Shown here one piece after another: positions 37,526 through 48,313 of a DNA stretch of 64,000 bases (positions are counted from its first letter, which is position 1; every line of letters begins with the position of its first letter). This stretch comes from Staphylococcus xylosus (lineage in GTDB: Bacteria > Bacillota > Bacilli > Staphylococcales > Staphylococcaceae). The notes beneath the pieces are model-generated. The model saw nothing but the letters and a program-made list of their open reading frames with translations. It was not told the origin of the DNA and searched no databases. The stretch lies in contig NZ_MRZO01000001.1 of assembly GCF_002732165.1 (NCBI RefSeq), positions 310,001 through 374,000 on the forward strand, read 5' to 3'. Position numbers and translations under genes: made by a program.

Positions 37526-37972
37526 GTGGAAGAACGTCTAAATCGCGTGAAGCAACAATTACAACAATCTTCATATAAATTAACGCCACAACGTGAAGCG
37601 ACGTTACGTGTATTAATTGAAAATGAGAAAGATCATTTAAGTGCTGAAGATGTATATTTAAAAGTAAAAGACAAAGCACCTGAAATAGGTCTAGCTACTG
37701 TGTATCGTACACTTGAGTTATTATCAGAACTTAAAGTAGTTGATAAAATTAATTTTGGAGATGGTGTTGCTCGATTTGATTTGCGTAAAGAAGGAGCTAA
37801 ACATTTCCACCATCATCTTGTATGTATGGAATGTGGTAAAGTTGAAGAAATTGAAGAAGATTTATTGCCTCAAGTAGAAGAACGTGTTGAACAAGATTTT
37901 GATTTTAGAATCTTAGACCACCGTTTAACCTTTCATGGTGTATGTTCAAATTGCCAAGCTAAGGGTAAATAA
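37526..37972 (+). CDS. fur: Ferric uptake regulator Fur
   Basis: A 148-residue Fur repressor. The winged helix (YKLTPQREATLRVL, IGLATVYRTLELL) is followed by the metal-binding dimer domain with KHFHHHLVCMECGKVEEIEE. The structural zinc pair CMEC and CSNC is complete. The start is GTG (MEERLNRVKQQLQQ) with GGGGAGTGAGG upstream. It controls iron uptake genes. xerD begins 42 bases after the stop; the fur-xerD neighbourhood is conserved in Bacillus. Confidence 0.96.
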   Translation: MEERLNRVKQQLQQSSYKLTPQREATLRVLIENEKDHLSAEDVYLKVKDKAPEIGLATVYRTLELLSELKVVDKINFGDGVARFDLRKEGAKHFHHHLVCMECGKVEEIEEDLLPQVEERVEQDFDFRILDHRLTFHGVCSNCQAKGK

Positions 37973-38014
37973 TCATGTACGAACAAAAACCTTTTATGAA
38001 TAGAGGTGTTAGGC

Positions 38015-38902
38015 TTGGATGACATAATTGAAGAATACTTGAAATTTATACAATTAGAAAAAGGTTTGAGCACTAATACAATTGGTGCATATCGTAGAGA
38101 TTTAAAAAAATACAAGGATTTTATAGAACTTCAAAAAATTAGCCACATTGACTTTGTAGATAGACAAGCTGTGCAACTATGTCTTGGTCACTTACATGAT
38201 GATGGGGCATCTGCAAAATCATTAGCACGTTTTATTTCAACGGTTAGAAGTTTTCACCAATTTGCTTTAAGAGAAAAATACGCAGCAAAAGATCCAACTG
38301 TACTAATTGAAACACCTAGGTATGATCGTAAATTACCTGATGTATTAGAAATCAATGAAGTCTTGGCATTATTAGAAACACCAGACCTATCAAAAAATAA
38401 TGGTTACAGAGACCGTACAATGTTAGAACTTCTATATGCTACAGGTATGCGTGTTTCTGAATTAATTCATATTGAGCTTGAAGATATCAATTTAATTATG
38501 GGCTTTGTTAAAGTTTTCGGTAAAGGAAACAAGGAGCGAATAATTCCATTGGGAGATGCTGTTATCGATTATTTAACTAAATACATAGATACAGTGAGGC
38601 CACAATTATTAAAAAAAACCGTAACTGACGTATTATTTTTAAATATGCACGGTAAACCTTTGTCTAGACAGGCGATATGGAAAATGATCAAATTAAATGG
38701 TGTCAAAGCAAATATTAACAAATCTTTAACACCACATACCTTAAGGCATTCATTCGCAACACATTTACTAGAAAATGGCGCAGACTTGCGAGCAGTTCAA
38801 GAGATGTTAGGACATTCCGACATTTCTACAACTCAACTATACACGCACGTATCAAAATCACAAATTCGTAAAATGTATAATGAATTCCATCCACGTGCAT
38901 AA
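38015..38902 (+). CDS. xerD: Tyrosine recombinase XerD
   Basis: A 295-residue recombinase resolving chromosome dimers at dif with XerC. Catalytic residues are Arg146, Lys170, His241, Arg244, His267 and Tyr276 (TPHTLRHSFATH, LGHSDISTTQLYTH). I chose TTG (MDDIIEEYLKF), with GAGGTG six bases upstream, because it gives exactly the S. aureus length. The N-terminal SAM-like domain is complete. No mobile element surrounds it. Confidence 0.96.
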   Translation: MDDIIEEYLKFIQLEKGLSTNTIGAYRRDLKKYKDFIELQKISHIDFVDRQAVQLCLGHLHDDGASAKSLARFISTVRSFHQFALREKYAAKDPTVLIETPRYDRKLPDVLEINEVLALLETPDLSKNNGYRDRTMLELLYATGMRVSELIHIELEDINLIMGFVKVFGKGNKERIIPLGDAVIDYLTKYIDTVRPQLLKKTVTDVLFLNMHGKPLSRQAIWKMIKLNGVKANINKSLTPHTLRHSFATHLLENGADLRAVQEMLGHSDISTTQLYTHVSKSQIRKMYNEFHPRA

Positions 38903-38947
38903 ACACAGACCAGTTTATTCGTAGAATAACTAGCCTGTGTTTTTATA
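38903..38947 (+). terminator. Terminator after xerD
   Basis: ACACAG-A-CCAGTT-TATTC pairs with GAATA-ACTAG-CTGTGT, followed by TTTTAT. Starts right after the stop codon. Confidence 0.8.
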
Positions 38948-38977
38948 TGTCTAATATTCAAAATAGTCATTGCATTA

Positions 38978-39484
38978 TTACATTTTGGCATTTCTTCTTT
39001 CGTGAAGTGCTTGTAAACGCGCAGCAGTCACTTCGGAACGATCTCTTTCTAAATGATGATTTACTATATAACTGTCCTTAATAGTATAATCGGTCATTGT
39101 ATAGTTAGGATAAGCCTTTAATATAGCTTGGTGCATAGTTGGTGTTAACGGTAACTGAATCGGTACAAATTCATTGTTATTTTTAGTTGCTTCTATCAAT
39201 TCTAAAAGTAATGTTTTATAAGATTCTAATTCAATGCCTAATTCTGTATCATTAGTATAAGCTTGGATTACATTTAATGCTTTACTAAATGATTTCATAG
39301 CACCTTTATGATTAGCTCGACGAAAATGATAACACCCTGTTGCTAACAGGATTAAACTTACAACAGCATCATCTTTGCGAAAGGGTTCGTTGTCTTTCCA
39401 TGCTTCTTCTAATATATCATGACATAAAAAGTAGTGCTGTTTAGTGTGAAAGTGAAAATAAAAATCTTTTAATGCTTTTTTCAT
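38978..39484 (-). CDS. DUF309 domain protein
   Basis: A 168-residue helical protein of the DUF309 family. The conserved motif is FLCHDILEEAWK near residue 20, with a second conserved region VVSLILLATGCYHFRRAN. No enzymatic function is known. In Bacillus the DUF309 gene ypuF is beside scpA (ypuG), and here it is divergent from scpA, so the link to the ScpA/ScpB locus is conserved. Confidence 0.87.
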   Translation of the reverse strand: MKKALKDFYFHFHTKQHYFLCHDILEEAWKDNEPFRKDDAVVSLILLATGCYHFRRANHKGAMKSFSKALNVIQAYTNDTELGIELESYKTLLLELIEATKNNNEFVPIQLPLTPTMHQAILKAYPNYTMTDYTIKDSYIVNHHLERDRSEVTAARLQALHERRNAKM

Positions 39485-39576
39485 ATTAAAACCGCTCCAA
39501 ATTTAAATGTTTACTATAAACATGCTATAATATTTTAGTGAATTACGCACTTAACTTGCGATACGAGGTAGATAAA

Positions 39577-40311
39577 ATGTATGAAGTAAAGTTAGATGCC
39601 TTTAATGGTCCATTAGACTTATTATTGCATCTTATTCAAAAAATTGAAATTGATATTTATGATATTCCAATGAAGGAATTAACTGAGCAATATATGCAAT
39701 ATATTCATGCGATGAATCAGTTAGAAATAAATATTGCAAGTGAATATTTAGTAATGGCTTCTGAATTACTTGTGATTAAGAGTAAGTTGCTATTACCACA
39801 AACAGATGAAGAAGAAACTTTAGATGACGACCCACGTGATGACTTAGTCGGTCGTTTAATAGAATATCAAAATTATAAAGCTTACACGGAAATACTAAAT
39901 GAAAAGAAATCAGAGCGCGCTTACTATTTTTCAAAGCACCCAACCGATTTATCACATTTAGAATCAACAGAAACATGGGATTCAGAAAATACAATTGATT
40001 TAACAGAATTAATCATTGCCTATCAGAAAGTGAAGAATAGGGTAGAATTTAATACACCTAAAACTGTTGATATACGCAAAGAAACATTTACTATTCAACA
40101 GGCAACGACTCAAGTTTCTGAACGTTTAAAGCAACATGATTCATTTAATTTCTTTAGTTTATTTAATTTTACTGAACCTGTAGAAATGGTTGTAACACAT
40201 TTTCTAGCAATACTTGAAATGTCCAAATCTGGTATTGTTAACATTGAACAACCCAAAAGTTTTGAGGATATCAATATTTTAAGAGGGGTAAATTATGGCA
40301 TTGAACGTTAA
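39577..40311 (+). CDS. scpA: Segregation and condensation protein A
   Basis: A 244-residue kleisin that bridges SMC heads. The N-terminal stretch [14 protein letters not shown] and the C-terminal winged helix ([17 protein letters not shown]) are typical. The ATG (MYEVKLDAF) has GAGG eight bases upstream; an upstream GTG gives an unconserved 13-residue extension. It overlaps scpB by 17 bases. Confidence 0.96.
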   Translation: MYEVKLDAFNGPLDLLLHLIQKIEIDIYDIPMKELTEQYMQYIHAMNQLEINIASEYLVMASELLVIKSKLLLPQTDEEETLDDDPRDDLVGRLIEYQNYKAYTEILNEKKSERAYYFSKHPTDLSHLESTETWDSENTIDLTELIIAYQKVKNRVEFNTPKTVDIRKETFTIQQATTQVSERLKQHDSFNFFSLFNFTEPVEMVVTHFLAILEMSKSGIVNIEQPKSFEDINILRGVNYGIER

Positions 40312-40843
40312 AGGGATTTTAGAATCACTACTATATACAGCTGGTGATGAAGGATTAGACAAAAAACAAATACTTGAAATACTAGAAATAGATGAGACTA
40401 CATTAACAGAACTTGTAAATACATATCAATCCGATGGACTAATGATACAACAATTTGGACAAACTTATGTATTAACAACTAAAAAAGAAGCTTCAGAATA
40501 TATTGAAAAATTAATTGAACAAAAATCAAAAATGAAGTTATCACAAGCAGCAATGGAATCTTTATCTATCATTGCCTATAATCAACCTTTATCTCGAAGT
40601 GATATAGAAATGATTAGAGGTATTAATTCTGATGGTGCTGTAAAAACTTTAATCGCTAGAGGACTCGTAGAAGCAAAAGAGCAAGCTGATTCAAGAAGCC
40701 AACAACTCTATACTACCGAATTGTTTCTAAATGTATTTGGTATTGAGCATTTGGACGATTTACCTACGACAGATGAAGAAGATGAAGAAATAGAAGCTTT
40801 CTTCAGTAATTTAGTGAATCAAAAAGGAGAAAATAATGAATAA
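40295..40843 (+). CDS. scpB: Segregation and condensation protein B
   Basis: A 182-residue protein with two winged-helix domains. It contains the conserved stretch [20 protein letters not shown] and ends in an acidic tail. It forms the SMC-ScpA-ScpB condensin. AGAGGGG is upstream within scpA. The last eight bases overlap rluB. Confidence 0.95.
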   Translation: MALNVKGILESLLYTAGDEGLDKKQILEILEIDETTLTELVNTYQSDGLMIQQFGQTYVLTTKKEASEYIEKLIEQKSKMKLSQAAMESLSIIAYNQPLSRSDIEMIRGINSDGAVKTLIARGLVEAKEQADSRSQQLYTTELFLNVFGIEHLDDLPTTDEEDEEIEAFFSNLVNQKGENNE

Positions 40844-41573
40844 AGAGACAGAAAGATTACAAAAACGTATAGCTAATAGTGGTTACACATCCCGCCGTAA
40901 AGCAGAAACGCTTATTACAGAAGGTAAGGTTAAAGTCAATGGTTCAGTTGTTACTGAATTAGGAACTAAAGTAAAAAATTCAGATAGTATAGAGGTTGAA
41001 GGTATTAAACTAGAACAAGAAGATAAGTTATACATTTTATTTTATAAACCAGCACAAGTGATAACAAGTGTATCTGACGATAGAGGCAGAAAAGTAGTAA
41101 CTGACTATTTCAAAGAAATTAAAACTAGAATCTATCCTGTTGGACGTTTAGACTATGATACTTCCGGATTACTGTTATTAACAAATGATGGAGAATTTAC
41201 AAATCTAATGACCCATCCTAGTTATAAAATAAAGAAAAAGTATGTTGTTAAATTAAAAGGATATCTGATGAGAGAAGAAGTTAAAGCATTGGAACAAGGT
41301 ATTAAATTAGAAGATGGTGTCACACAACCTGCAATTGTTAAAGTGAAAAATCAAGATAAAGATAAAAATAATACGCTTGTTGAAATTACCATTACTGAGG
41401 GACGTAACCGTCAAGTTCGTCGAATGTTTGAACATTTTGGCCATCAAGTAACTAAACTCCAACGTATTGAATTCGGCCCACTAAATTTAAAAGGCTTGAA
41501 TGCAGGTGAAGGCAGAGTTTTAACGCCACATGAAGTTAAAACAATTCGTCACCTTGCAGAGCACGGTAAATAG
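40836..41573 (+). CDS. rluB: 23S rRNA pseudouridine synthase RluB
   Basis: A 245-residue RsuA-family enzyme. The N-terminal S4 RNA-binding domain ([20 protein letters not shown]) is followed by the catalytic domain with Asp106 in [18 protein letters not shown]. The C-terminal motif [11 protein letters not shown] is present. It modifies a uridine near the peptidyl transferase centre. Translationally coupled to scpB. Confidence 0.94.
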   Translation: MNKETERLQKRIANSGYTSRRKAETLITEGKVKVNGSVVTELGTKVKNSDSIEVEGIKLEQEDKLYILFYKPAQVITSVSDDRGRKVVTDYFKEIKTRIYPVGRLDYDTSGLLLLTNDGEFTNLMTHPSYKIKKKYVVKLKGYLMREEVKALEQGIKLEDGVTQPAIVKVKNQDKDKNNTLVEITITEGRNRQVRRMFEHFGHQVTKLQRIEFGPLNLKGLNAGEGRVLTPHEVKTIRHLAEHGK

Positions 41574-41652
41574 ATATTAATTTCGCCACTTCTATGCTTA
41601 TGAGAATTTTTTCACAAACTTTAATGCATAGTCACTTTTAAAGACGAACCTA

Positions 41653-41661
41653 TGATATAAT
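41653..41661 (+). promoter_or_regulatory. Extended -10 promoter of srrAB
   Basis: TGATATAAT forms an extended -10 element. The upstream region lacks a good -35. The ribosome-binding site GGGAGG is at 41688-41693. Confidence 0.55.
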
Positions 41662-41702
41662 ATTGTTAAATTTGAAAGTAGCAGTGTGGGAGGTATATAT
41701 GC

Positions 41703-42425
41703 ATGTCAAACGAAATACTTATCGTAGACGATGAAGATAGAATCAGAAGATTATTAAAGTTATATCTTGAAAGAGAATCTTTTGAAATACACGAAGCAAG
41801 TGATGGAAATGAAGCATATAAAATGGCTGTAGAACATGATTATGCTTGTATCTTATTAGATTTAATGCTACCAGAAATGGATGGAATCACCGTTGCATCT
41901 AGACTAAGAGAACACAAAGAAACACCAATTATTATGTTAACTGCTAAAGGTGAAGAAACAAATAGAGTAGAAGGTTTTGAATCTGGTGCTGATGATTATA
42001 TCGTTAAACCATTTTCACCACGCGAAGTTGTGTTACGTGTCAAAGCGTTATTAAGACGCACGCAAGTTGCGTCAGCTGAACAAAGTGAGCCTCACGCAAG
42101 AGATTTAATCGAATTTGATCACTTAGTTATTGATAATGATGCACACAGAGTGTTAGCTGATGGTAATCAAGTGAACTTGACACCTAAAGAATATGAGCTA
42201 TTGATCTTCTTAGCTAAAACACCGAATAAAGTATTCGATAGAGAACAATTATTAAAAGAAGTCTGGCATTATGAGTTCTATGGCGACTTGCGCACAGTAG
42301 ACACGCACGTTAAACGTTTAAGAGAAAAGTTAAATCGAGTATCAGAAGAGGCTGCTCATATGATACAAACAGTATGGGGTGTAGGATATAAATTTGAAAT
42401 CAAATCAAATAATGAACCTACTTAA
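41703..42425 (+). CDS. srrA: Respiratory response regulator SrrA
   Basis: A 240-residue OmpR-type regulator. The phospho-acceptor is Asp53 in CILLDLMLPEMDG, the receiver lysine region is DDYIVKPFSP, and the C-terminal winged helix ends VDTHVKRLREKLN and VWGVGYKFE. SrrAB (ResDE type) switches between aerobic and anaerobic respiration and nitrosative stress responses. The ATG at GGGAGG spacing was used. It overlaps srrB by 14 bases. The resABC cytochrome genes that precede resDE in Bacillus are absent here. Confidence 0.96.
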   Translation: MSNEILIVDDEDRIRRLLKLYLERESFEIHEASDGNEAYKMAVEHDYACILLDLMLPEMDGITVASRLREHKETPIIMLTAKGEETNRVEGFESGADDYIVKPFSPREVVLRVKALLRRTQVASAEQSEPHARDLIEFDHLVIDNDAHRVLADGNQVNLTPKEYELLIFLAKTPNKVFDREQLLKEVWHYEFYGDLRTVDTHVKRLREKLNRVSEEAAHMIQTVWGVGYKFEIKSNNEPT

Positions 42426-44187
42426 TAGTGTAGTTGTAAAACTGTGGTTGACTATAATATTTATAGTAACTACAGTTTTAATTCTATTAAGTGCAGCTCT
42501 TATAACGTTTATACAGTCTTATTTTACTCAAGAAACAGAAGATTCTTTATTGAAAGACGCCAAAAGGATAAGCCAACTAGTTGAAAGTTCTGACGATAGA
42601 GCTACTGCTATCGAACATAGTCGTAAGTTAATTGAAGGCCCTGTTGGATTAATCATAACGAACGATAAGCATAAAGATAACAACGACAATGACATTACTA
42701 AAAATGAAATGTTCAAAGAGATTAAAAATAATAAAGATTATGACCGCGTCTTTGATGACGGTAAACAAATTTCAGAACATGTAACGGTTAATTTTAATGA
42801 TAAACAACGTACATATGTATTAATTGGTTATCCAACAAAAAATATTGAAACAACAAATACTCCAAATGGAAAATATAGTGGCGTGTTTATCTATCAAGAC
42901 TTAAAGACAATAGAAGAAACCAATAATGTTATTACTGTAATTATCTTAATCATTGCTATTATCTTTTTAGCGATAACAACAGTATTTGCATTTTTCCTAT
43001 CTTCACGCATAACTAAACCATTACGCAATTTAAGAACACAAGCTCAAAAAGTTTCTAAAGGTGATTACGCTCAAGTTGTACCAGTCAACTCTAAAGATGA
43101 AATTGGTGAATTATCACGTACATTTAATACAATGAGTTCTGAAATTCAGCAGCATATTGATGCATTATCATCCTCTAAAAATATTCGGGATAGCTTAATT
43201 AACTCAATGATTGAAGGCGTTCTAGGATTTAATGATAAAAAAGAAATTATTATCTCTAATAAATTAGCCAATACAATTTTAGAGATGTTAGATGAATATG
43301 CATTAGAGAAACTAGATAAACAAAACGAGCTTACTTTTAGTAGTAAAAAAACGCAATTTGAAGTTTATGAAATCAACACACGTTATTTTGTAATTATTAC
43401 AAGTTATATAGAGCAAATACAACCTGATGGTAGAAGCGGTATCGTGGCTATTATTCGTGATATGACAAACGAGCATAATATGGATCAAATGAAAAAAGAT
43501 TTCATTGCCAATGTATCTCACGAATTACGTACGCCAATATCCTTATTGCAAGGATACACTGAATCTATTGTAGATGGTATTGTAACTGAGCCAGATGAAA
43601 TCCACGAGTCATTATCTATCGTTTTAGATGAAACTAAAAGGTTAAACAGGTTAGTAAACGAATTATTAAATGTAGCGCGAATGGATGCTGAAGGTTTAAC
43701 TGTGGATAAAGTTATACAGCCAATTGATCCATTACTCAACAAGATGCAACAAAAATATCAAAAACACGCCAAAGATTTAGAATTAAATATGAGTTTAAAT
43801 CCAGATACACATCAACGCTTATGGTATTTTGATTCGGATAGAATTGAACAAGTATTAACTAATTTAATAGATAATGCATCTAGATATACTGAACCTGGAG
43901 ATGCGATTAACATAGAGATAAGCGAAACTAATTCAGAACAAATACTTTATATAACTGATACTGGTTCTGGTATCGCACCTGAACATTTACAACAAGTGTT
44001 TGATCGCTTTTACAAGGTAGATACTGCACGTAAGCGTGGTAAACAAGGGACTGGATTAGGATTGTTTATCTGTCGTATGATAATTGATTCTCACGGTGGT
44101 ACCATTGACGTAAAAAGCAAACTGGGTAAAGGGACTACTTTTATTATTTCTTTACCTAAACCAGAAACTGAAGACGACAATGTTTAA
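42412..44187 (+). CDS. srrB: Respiratory sensor histidine kinase SrrB
   Basis: A 591-residue membrane kinase. TM1 (about 8-32), an extracellular domain (about 33-170), TM2 (about 171-197), HAMP (about 197-250), a PAS-like domain (about 260-355), the DHp domain with phospho-acceptor His370 in NVSHELRTPISLL, and the ATPase domain (NLIDNASRY, DTGSGIA, GTGLGLFIC). The ATG is inside srrA and has a weak binding site, in line with coupling; the TTG 18 bases earlier is less likely. The two ATPase-domain cysteines described as redox switches in S. aureus SrrB are missing; the only cysteine I see is in LFICRM near the end. Confidence 0.95.
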   Translation: MNLLNSVVVKLWLTIIFIVTTVLILLSAALITFIQSYFTQETEDSLLKDAKRISQLVESSDDRATAIEHSRKLIEGPVGLIITNDKHKDNNDNDITKNEMFKEIKNNKDYDRVFDDGKQISEHVTVNFNDKQRTYVLIGYPTKNIETTNTPNGKYSGVFIYQDLKTIEETNNVITVIILIIAIIFLAITTVFAFFLSSRITKPLRNLRTQAQKVSKGDYAQVVPVNSKDEIGELSRTFNTMSSEIQQHIDALSSSKNIRDSLINSMIEGVLGFNDKKEIIISNKLANTILEMLDEYALEKLDKQNELTFSSKKTQFEVYEINTRYFVIITSYIEQIQPDGRSGIVAIIRDMTNEHNMDQMKKDFIANVSHELRTPISLLQGYTESIVDGIVTEPDEIHESLSIVLDETKRLNRLVNELLNVARMDAEGLTVDKVIQPIDPLLNKMQQKYQKHAKDLELNMSLNPDTHQRLWYFDSDRIEQVLTNLIDNASRYTEPGDAINIEISETNSEQILYITDTGSGIAPEHLQQVFDRFYKVDTARKRGKQGTGLGLFICRMIIDSHGGTIDVKSKLGKGTTFIISLPKPETEDDNV

Positions 44188-44307
44188 GTATCGTTTCTAG
44201 ATGAATGAATTGATGAAGAACTAATAATGACTACATATAAGAACAATAAATTGAAATAGCATTTATAAAGCATATTCTTATATGAAATTCATTTATGTAT
44301 AGAACTT

Positions 44308-44350
44308 AAAAACTGCCGGCAAAGTTAAACGCTTTGACGGCAGTTTTTAT
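44308..44350 (+). terminator. Terminator after srrB
   Basis: AAAAACTGCCG-CAAAG pairs with CTTTG-CGGCAGTTTTT around an A/T-rich loop. Confidence 0.88.
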
Positions 44351-44452
44351 ACCAGTTTCATCCTTTTTATTTATGTCGTTAATATATTTTAAGCAAGTAT
44401 ATTGTTTTTACCAGAGTAATAAGCTATGATAAATTTATAAAATTTAAGAAAT

Positions 44453-44586
44453 TCATCTTCGGGGTAGGGTGCAATTCCCAACCGGCAGTAAAATAAGCCT
44501 GCGACCCATTAATCTATTAAATAGATTAATGGCTGATCTAGTGTGAATCTGGAGCCGACAGTATAGTCTGGATGGGAGAAGATGGA
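44453..44586 (+). ncRNA. FMN riboswitch (RFN element)
   Basis: The element opens with ATCTTCGGGGTAGGGTG and closes with TCTGGATGGGAGAAGATGG, the diagnostic ends of the RFN aptamer. Internal conserved parts AATTCCCAACCGGC, AGCCTGCGACCC and GTGAATCTGGAGCCGACAGT are all present; P1 is ATCTTC/GAAGAT. The variable hairpin (CATTAATCTATT/AATAGATTAATG) is long and perfect. It lies upstream of the riboflavin transporter gene ribU, which FMN should switch off. Confidence 0.96.
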
Positions 44587-44646
44587 GGGTTTATTTGTTG
44601 TGCAATTATATCCTCCTATTCTGAGAAAGATGAATGGAAGGAGATA
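44584..44646 (+). promoter_or_regulatory. Expression platform of the FMN riboswitch
   Basis: CTCCT (44613-44617) can pair with the ribU Shine-Dalgarno AGGAG (44639-44643), extended by flanking TATC/GATA-like pairs, hiding the start. The same CCTCC can instead pair with GGAGG (44584-44588) adjoining P1. No T run is present. This fits translational control by mutually exclusive stems; it is inferred from base pairing only. Confidence 0.6.
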
Positions 44647-44653
44647 ATTTAAT

Positions 44654-45199
44654 ATGCAACAACAAACAAAACGCCTCATTACTATTAGTATGCTGAGTGC
44701 AATCGCATTTATTTTAATGTTTATAAAGTTCCCAATACCATTTTTACCACCATATTTAACTTTAGATTTTGGTGACGTACCAGCTTTGTTAGCAACATTC
44801 ACACTTGGTCCTGTTGCGGGGCTTATTGTAGAATTCATTAAAAATTTGCTCAATTTTCTATTCAACGTAGGTGATCCAGTAGGTCCTGTAGCTAACTTTT
44901 TAGCTGCATCAAGCTTTTTATTAACAGCTTATTTCGTCACTAAACATAAAGGCGTTCTAAAATCTCAAATTATAGGGCTTAGTATGGCAACGCTAGTTAT
45001 GACAATTGTTCTAAGCATATTAAACTATTTTGTGTTATTACCTTTATACGGTATGATCATGAACCTGTCTGACGTAGTAGAAAATGTTAAGATAGTCATT
45101 GTATCGGGTGTTATACCTTTTAATATTATTAAAGGTGTTGTTATCTCAATCGTATTTATTCTTTTATATAATCGATTAAAAAACGTTTTACCACGTTAG
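44654..45199 (+). CDS. ribU: Riboflavin ECF transporter S component RibU
   Basis: A 181-residue integral membrane protein with about six hydrophobic segments. Typical RibU stretches are FPIPFLPPYLTLDFGDVPAL and GDPVGPVANFLAA. It binds riboflavin outside the cell and works with the shared ECF energy-coupling module encoded elsewhere. The FMN riboswitch immediately upstream confirms the substrate. Confidence 0.96.
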   Translation: MQQQTKRLITISMLSAIAFILMFIKFPIPFLPPYLTLDFGDVPALLATFTLGPVAGLIVEFIKNLLNFLFNVGDPVGPVANFLAASSFLLTAYFVTKHKGVLKSQIIGLSMATLVMTIVLSILNYFVLLPLYGMIMNLSDVVENVKIVIVSGVIPFNIIKGVVISIVFILLYNRLKNVLPR

Positions 45200-45232
45200 A
45201 AATATAGCAGAACTTACCATCAAAAAAATAAT

Positions 45233-45287
45233 AAACGCCTTTCAAAGTAACACTTTACAAGTGAGAAATGAAGGGCGTTTTTATTTC
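45233..45287 (+). terminator. Terminator after ribU
   Basis: AAACGCC-TTCA pairs with TGAA-GGGCGTTT, with an inner CACTT/AAGTG helix, followed by TTATTT. Confidence 0.8.
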
Positions 45288-45351
45288 AAATATAAATATT
45301 AATTTTGGAAAAGTTAATGTTGAAGTAATGCAACCTATAAGAATAACTGGG

Positions 45352-45390
45352 TGCAAAAAATCCGAGACAATTATTTATGTCTCGGATTTA
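45352..45390 (-). terminator. Terminator of fer
   Basis: On the minus strand AAATCCGAGACA pairs perfectly with TGTCTCGGATTT and is followed by TTT. It is the T-rich side that identifies the strand. The remaining bases to 45472 show no gene. Confidence 0.82.
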
Positions 45391-45472
45391 ACTCTAACTA
45401 TGTCTAAGTCATTAAATGAGGTTATTGCTATAGTAGGTAAGCAATTGTTTAAACTTAAATATAATCTAACTT

Positions 45473-46783
<1,311 letters not shown>

Positions 46784-46797
<14 letters not shown>

Positions 46798-48166
46798 TTT
46801 AAAAAGATGGTTTGGATTTGAATCATTTAAGCCGGGGCAAGAAGAAATTATTAATAATGTCCTTAATAATATTGACACTTTAGGTATTTTACCTACTGGT
46901 AGTGGCAAAAGCTTATGTTACCAATTGCCAACCTACATAAAACAAAAGCCAACATTAGTTATTTCACCGTTAATTTCACTGATGGATGACCAAGTTATGC
47001 AACTCAAGGTACAAGGAGAAAAAGATGTATGTTGCATACATTCAGGCATGGATGAAAATGAAAAACAACAAAATATAAATCACTTAAAGATGAGTAAATT
47101 TATATTTTTAAGTCCAGAGTTTATATTACAAAAACACAATTTCAAATTAATTAAAAATTTAAATATCGGTATGATCGTATTAGATGAAGCACACTGTTTA
47201 TCAGAATGGGGATATGATTTTAGACCACACTATGCGCTTGTAGGAGAAATTACAAACCATTTCAATGAAGCTACCGTATTAGCATTAACTGCAACGGCAC
47301 CTTCTTATTTAACTTTTGATTTAGAGCAAATATTAGGTAAGTCATTTTCAGTTATAAAAAATAGTATGAACAGAGATAACATTTCTCTAACACATAAAAA
47401 TTTTGCTGATGATGATGAAAAATTAAACTGGCTTTTACCTACATTAGAGCAATCAGGACCGACTATTATTTACGTATCATCTAAAAAAATGTGTCTATCA
47501 TTAGCTCAAAGTATTTATAATTATGGTTTTTTAACTGGTATTTACCACGGTGATTTATCATACCAAGAAAGGCATACAGTACAACATCAGTTTATTAATA
47601 ACGAAATCCCCATTATCGTTGCTACAAGTGCCTTTGGCATGGGAATTAATAAAAAAGATATTAGAACAATTATTCATTTCCATTTATCTACAAGTCCATC
47701 TAGTTATATGCAAGAAATAGGTAGAGCAGGGCGTGATGGTAATCAAAGCCAAGCAATAAGCCTTTATCAACCTGATGACAGCTTTCTGTTAGAAACTTTA
47801 TTATTTACAGACATAATTAATATAGAAGATATAAATGCGTATGAATTATCTCAGTTTCTACCACCCGAAAAGACAGACATACTCGATGTACTCAGTACAC
47901 AGTATACTTTTGGACAATTACGTAATATCTTTGATTTGGCTTATAAACGTAAAAAATTAGGTTATATACGTATGCTAGGTTATAAAAACCTTGATCAGTG
48001 CAGAAGATCTTATTTAGTTGAATTTTTTGATGAAATTTTGGTAGAAAAGCCTAAACAATGTTGCGATAATGATTGTGAATTAAATTTATTAAATATAATA
48101 AATAGAAAAAAAGTAAAAAGAAAAATGGATTTTAATGAAAAATTACAAAATATGTTTAAAACATAG
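46784..48166 (+). CDS. recQ: RecQ-family DNA helicase, short (RecS-like)
   Basis: A 460-residue superfamily 2 helicase. Walker A is PTGSGKSLCY, motif II is LDEAHCLSEWGYDFRPHY and motif VI is QEIGRAGRDG. A zinc-binding region with CRR and QCCDNDC follows. It ends there, without the winged-helix and HRDC domains of full RecQ, as in the short RecS paralogues. It probably acts in recombination or fork repair with the YpbB-like partner. Confidence 0.92.
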
Positions 48167-48175
48167 ACAATTACT

Positions 48176-48204
48176 TTACTTCATATTTTCAATCAAGCTA
48201 TAAT
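48176..48204 (+). promoter_or_regulatory. Probable ebpS promoter
   Basis: TTACTT and TATAAT are 17 bases apart, about 110 bases before the ebpS start. Confidence 0.5.
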
Positions 48205-48313
48205 ACGATATATACACTTATTTAACAGTATTTTTTCTTAACAAATTATACATATTTACGTTCTGTTAGGGTAAAACAGTATATACTTAAATAAAAAAGG
48301 AAGGATGATGAAT

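Noticed and set aside
38015..38902. Tyrosine recombinase as a sign of an integrated element
   Set aside because: It is the housekeeping XerD with full catalytic set, in its usual place after fur; no attachment sites or phage genes are near.
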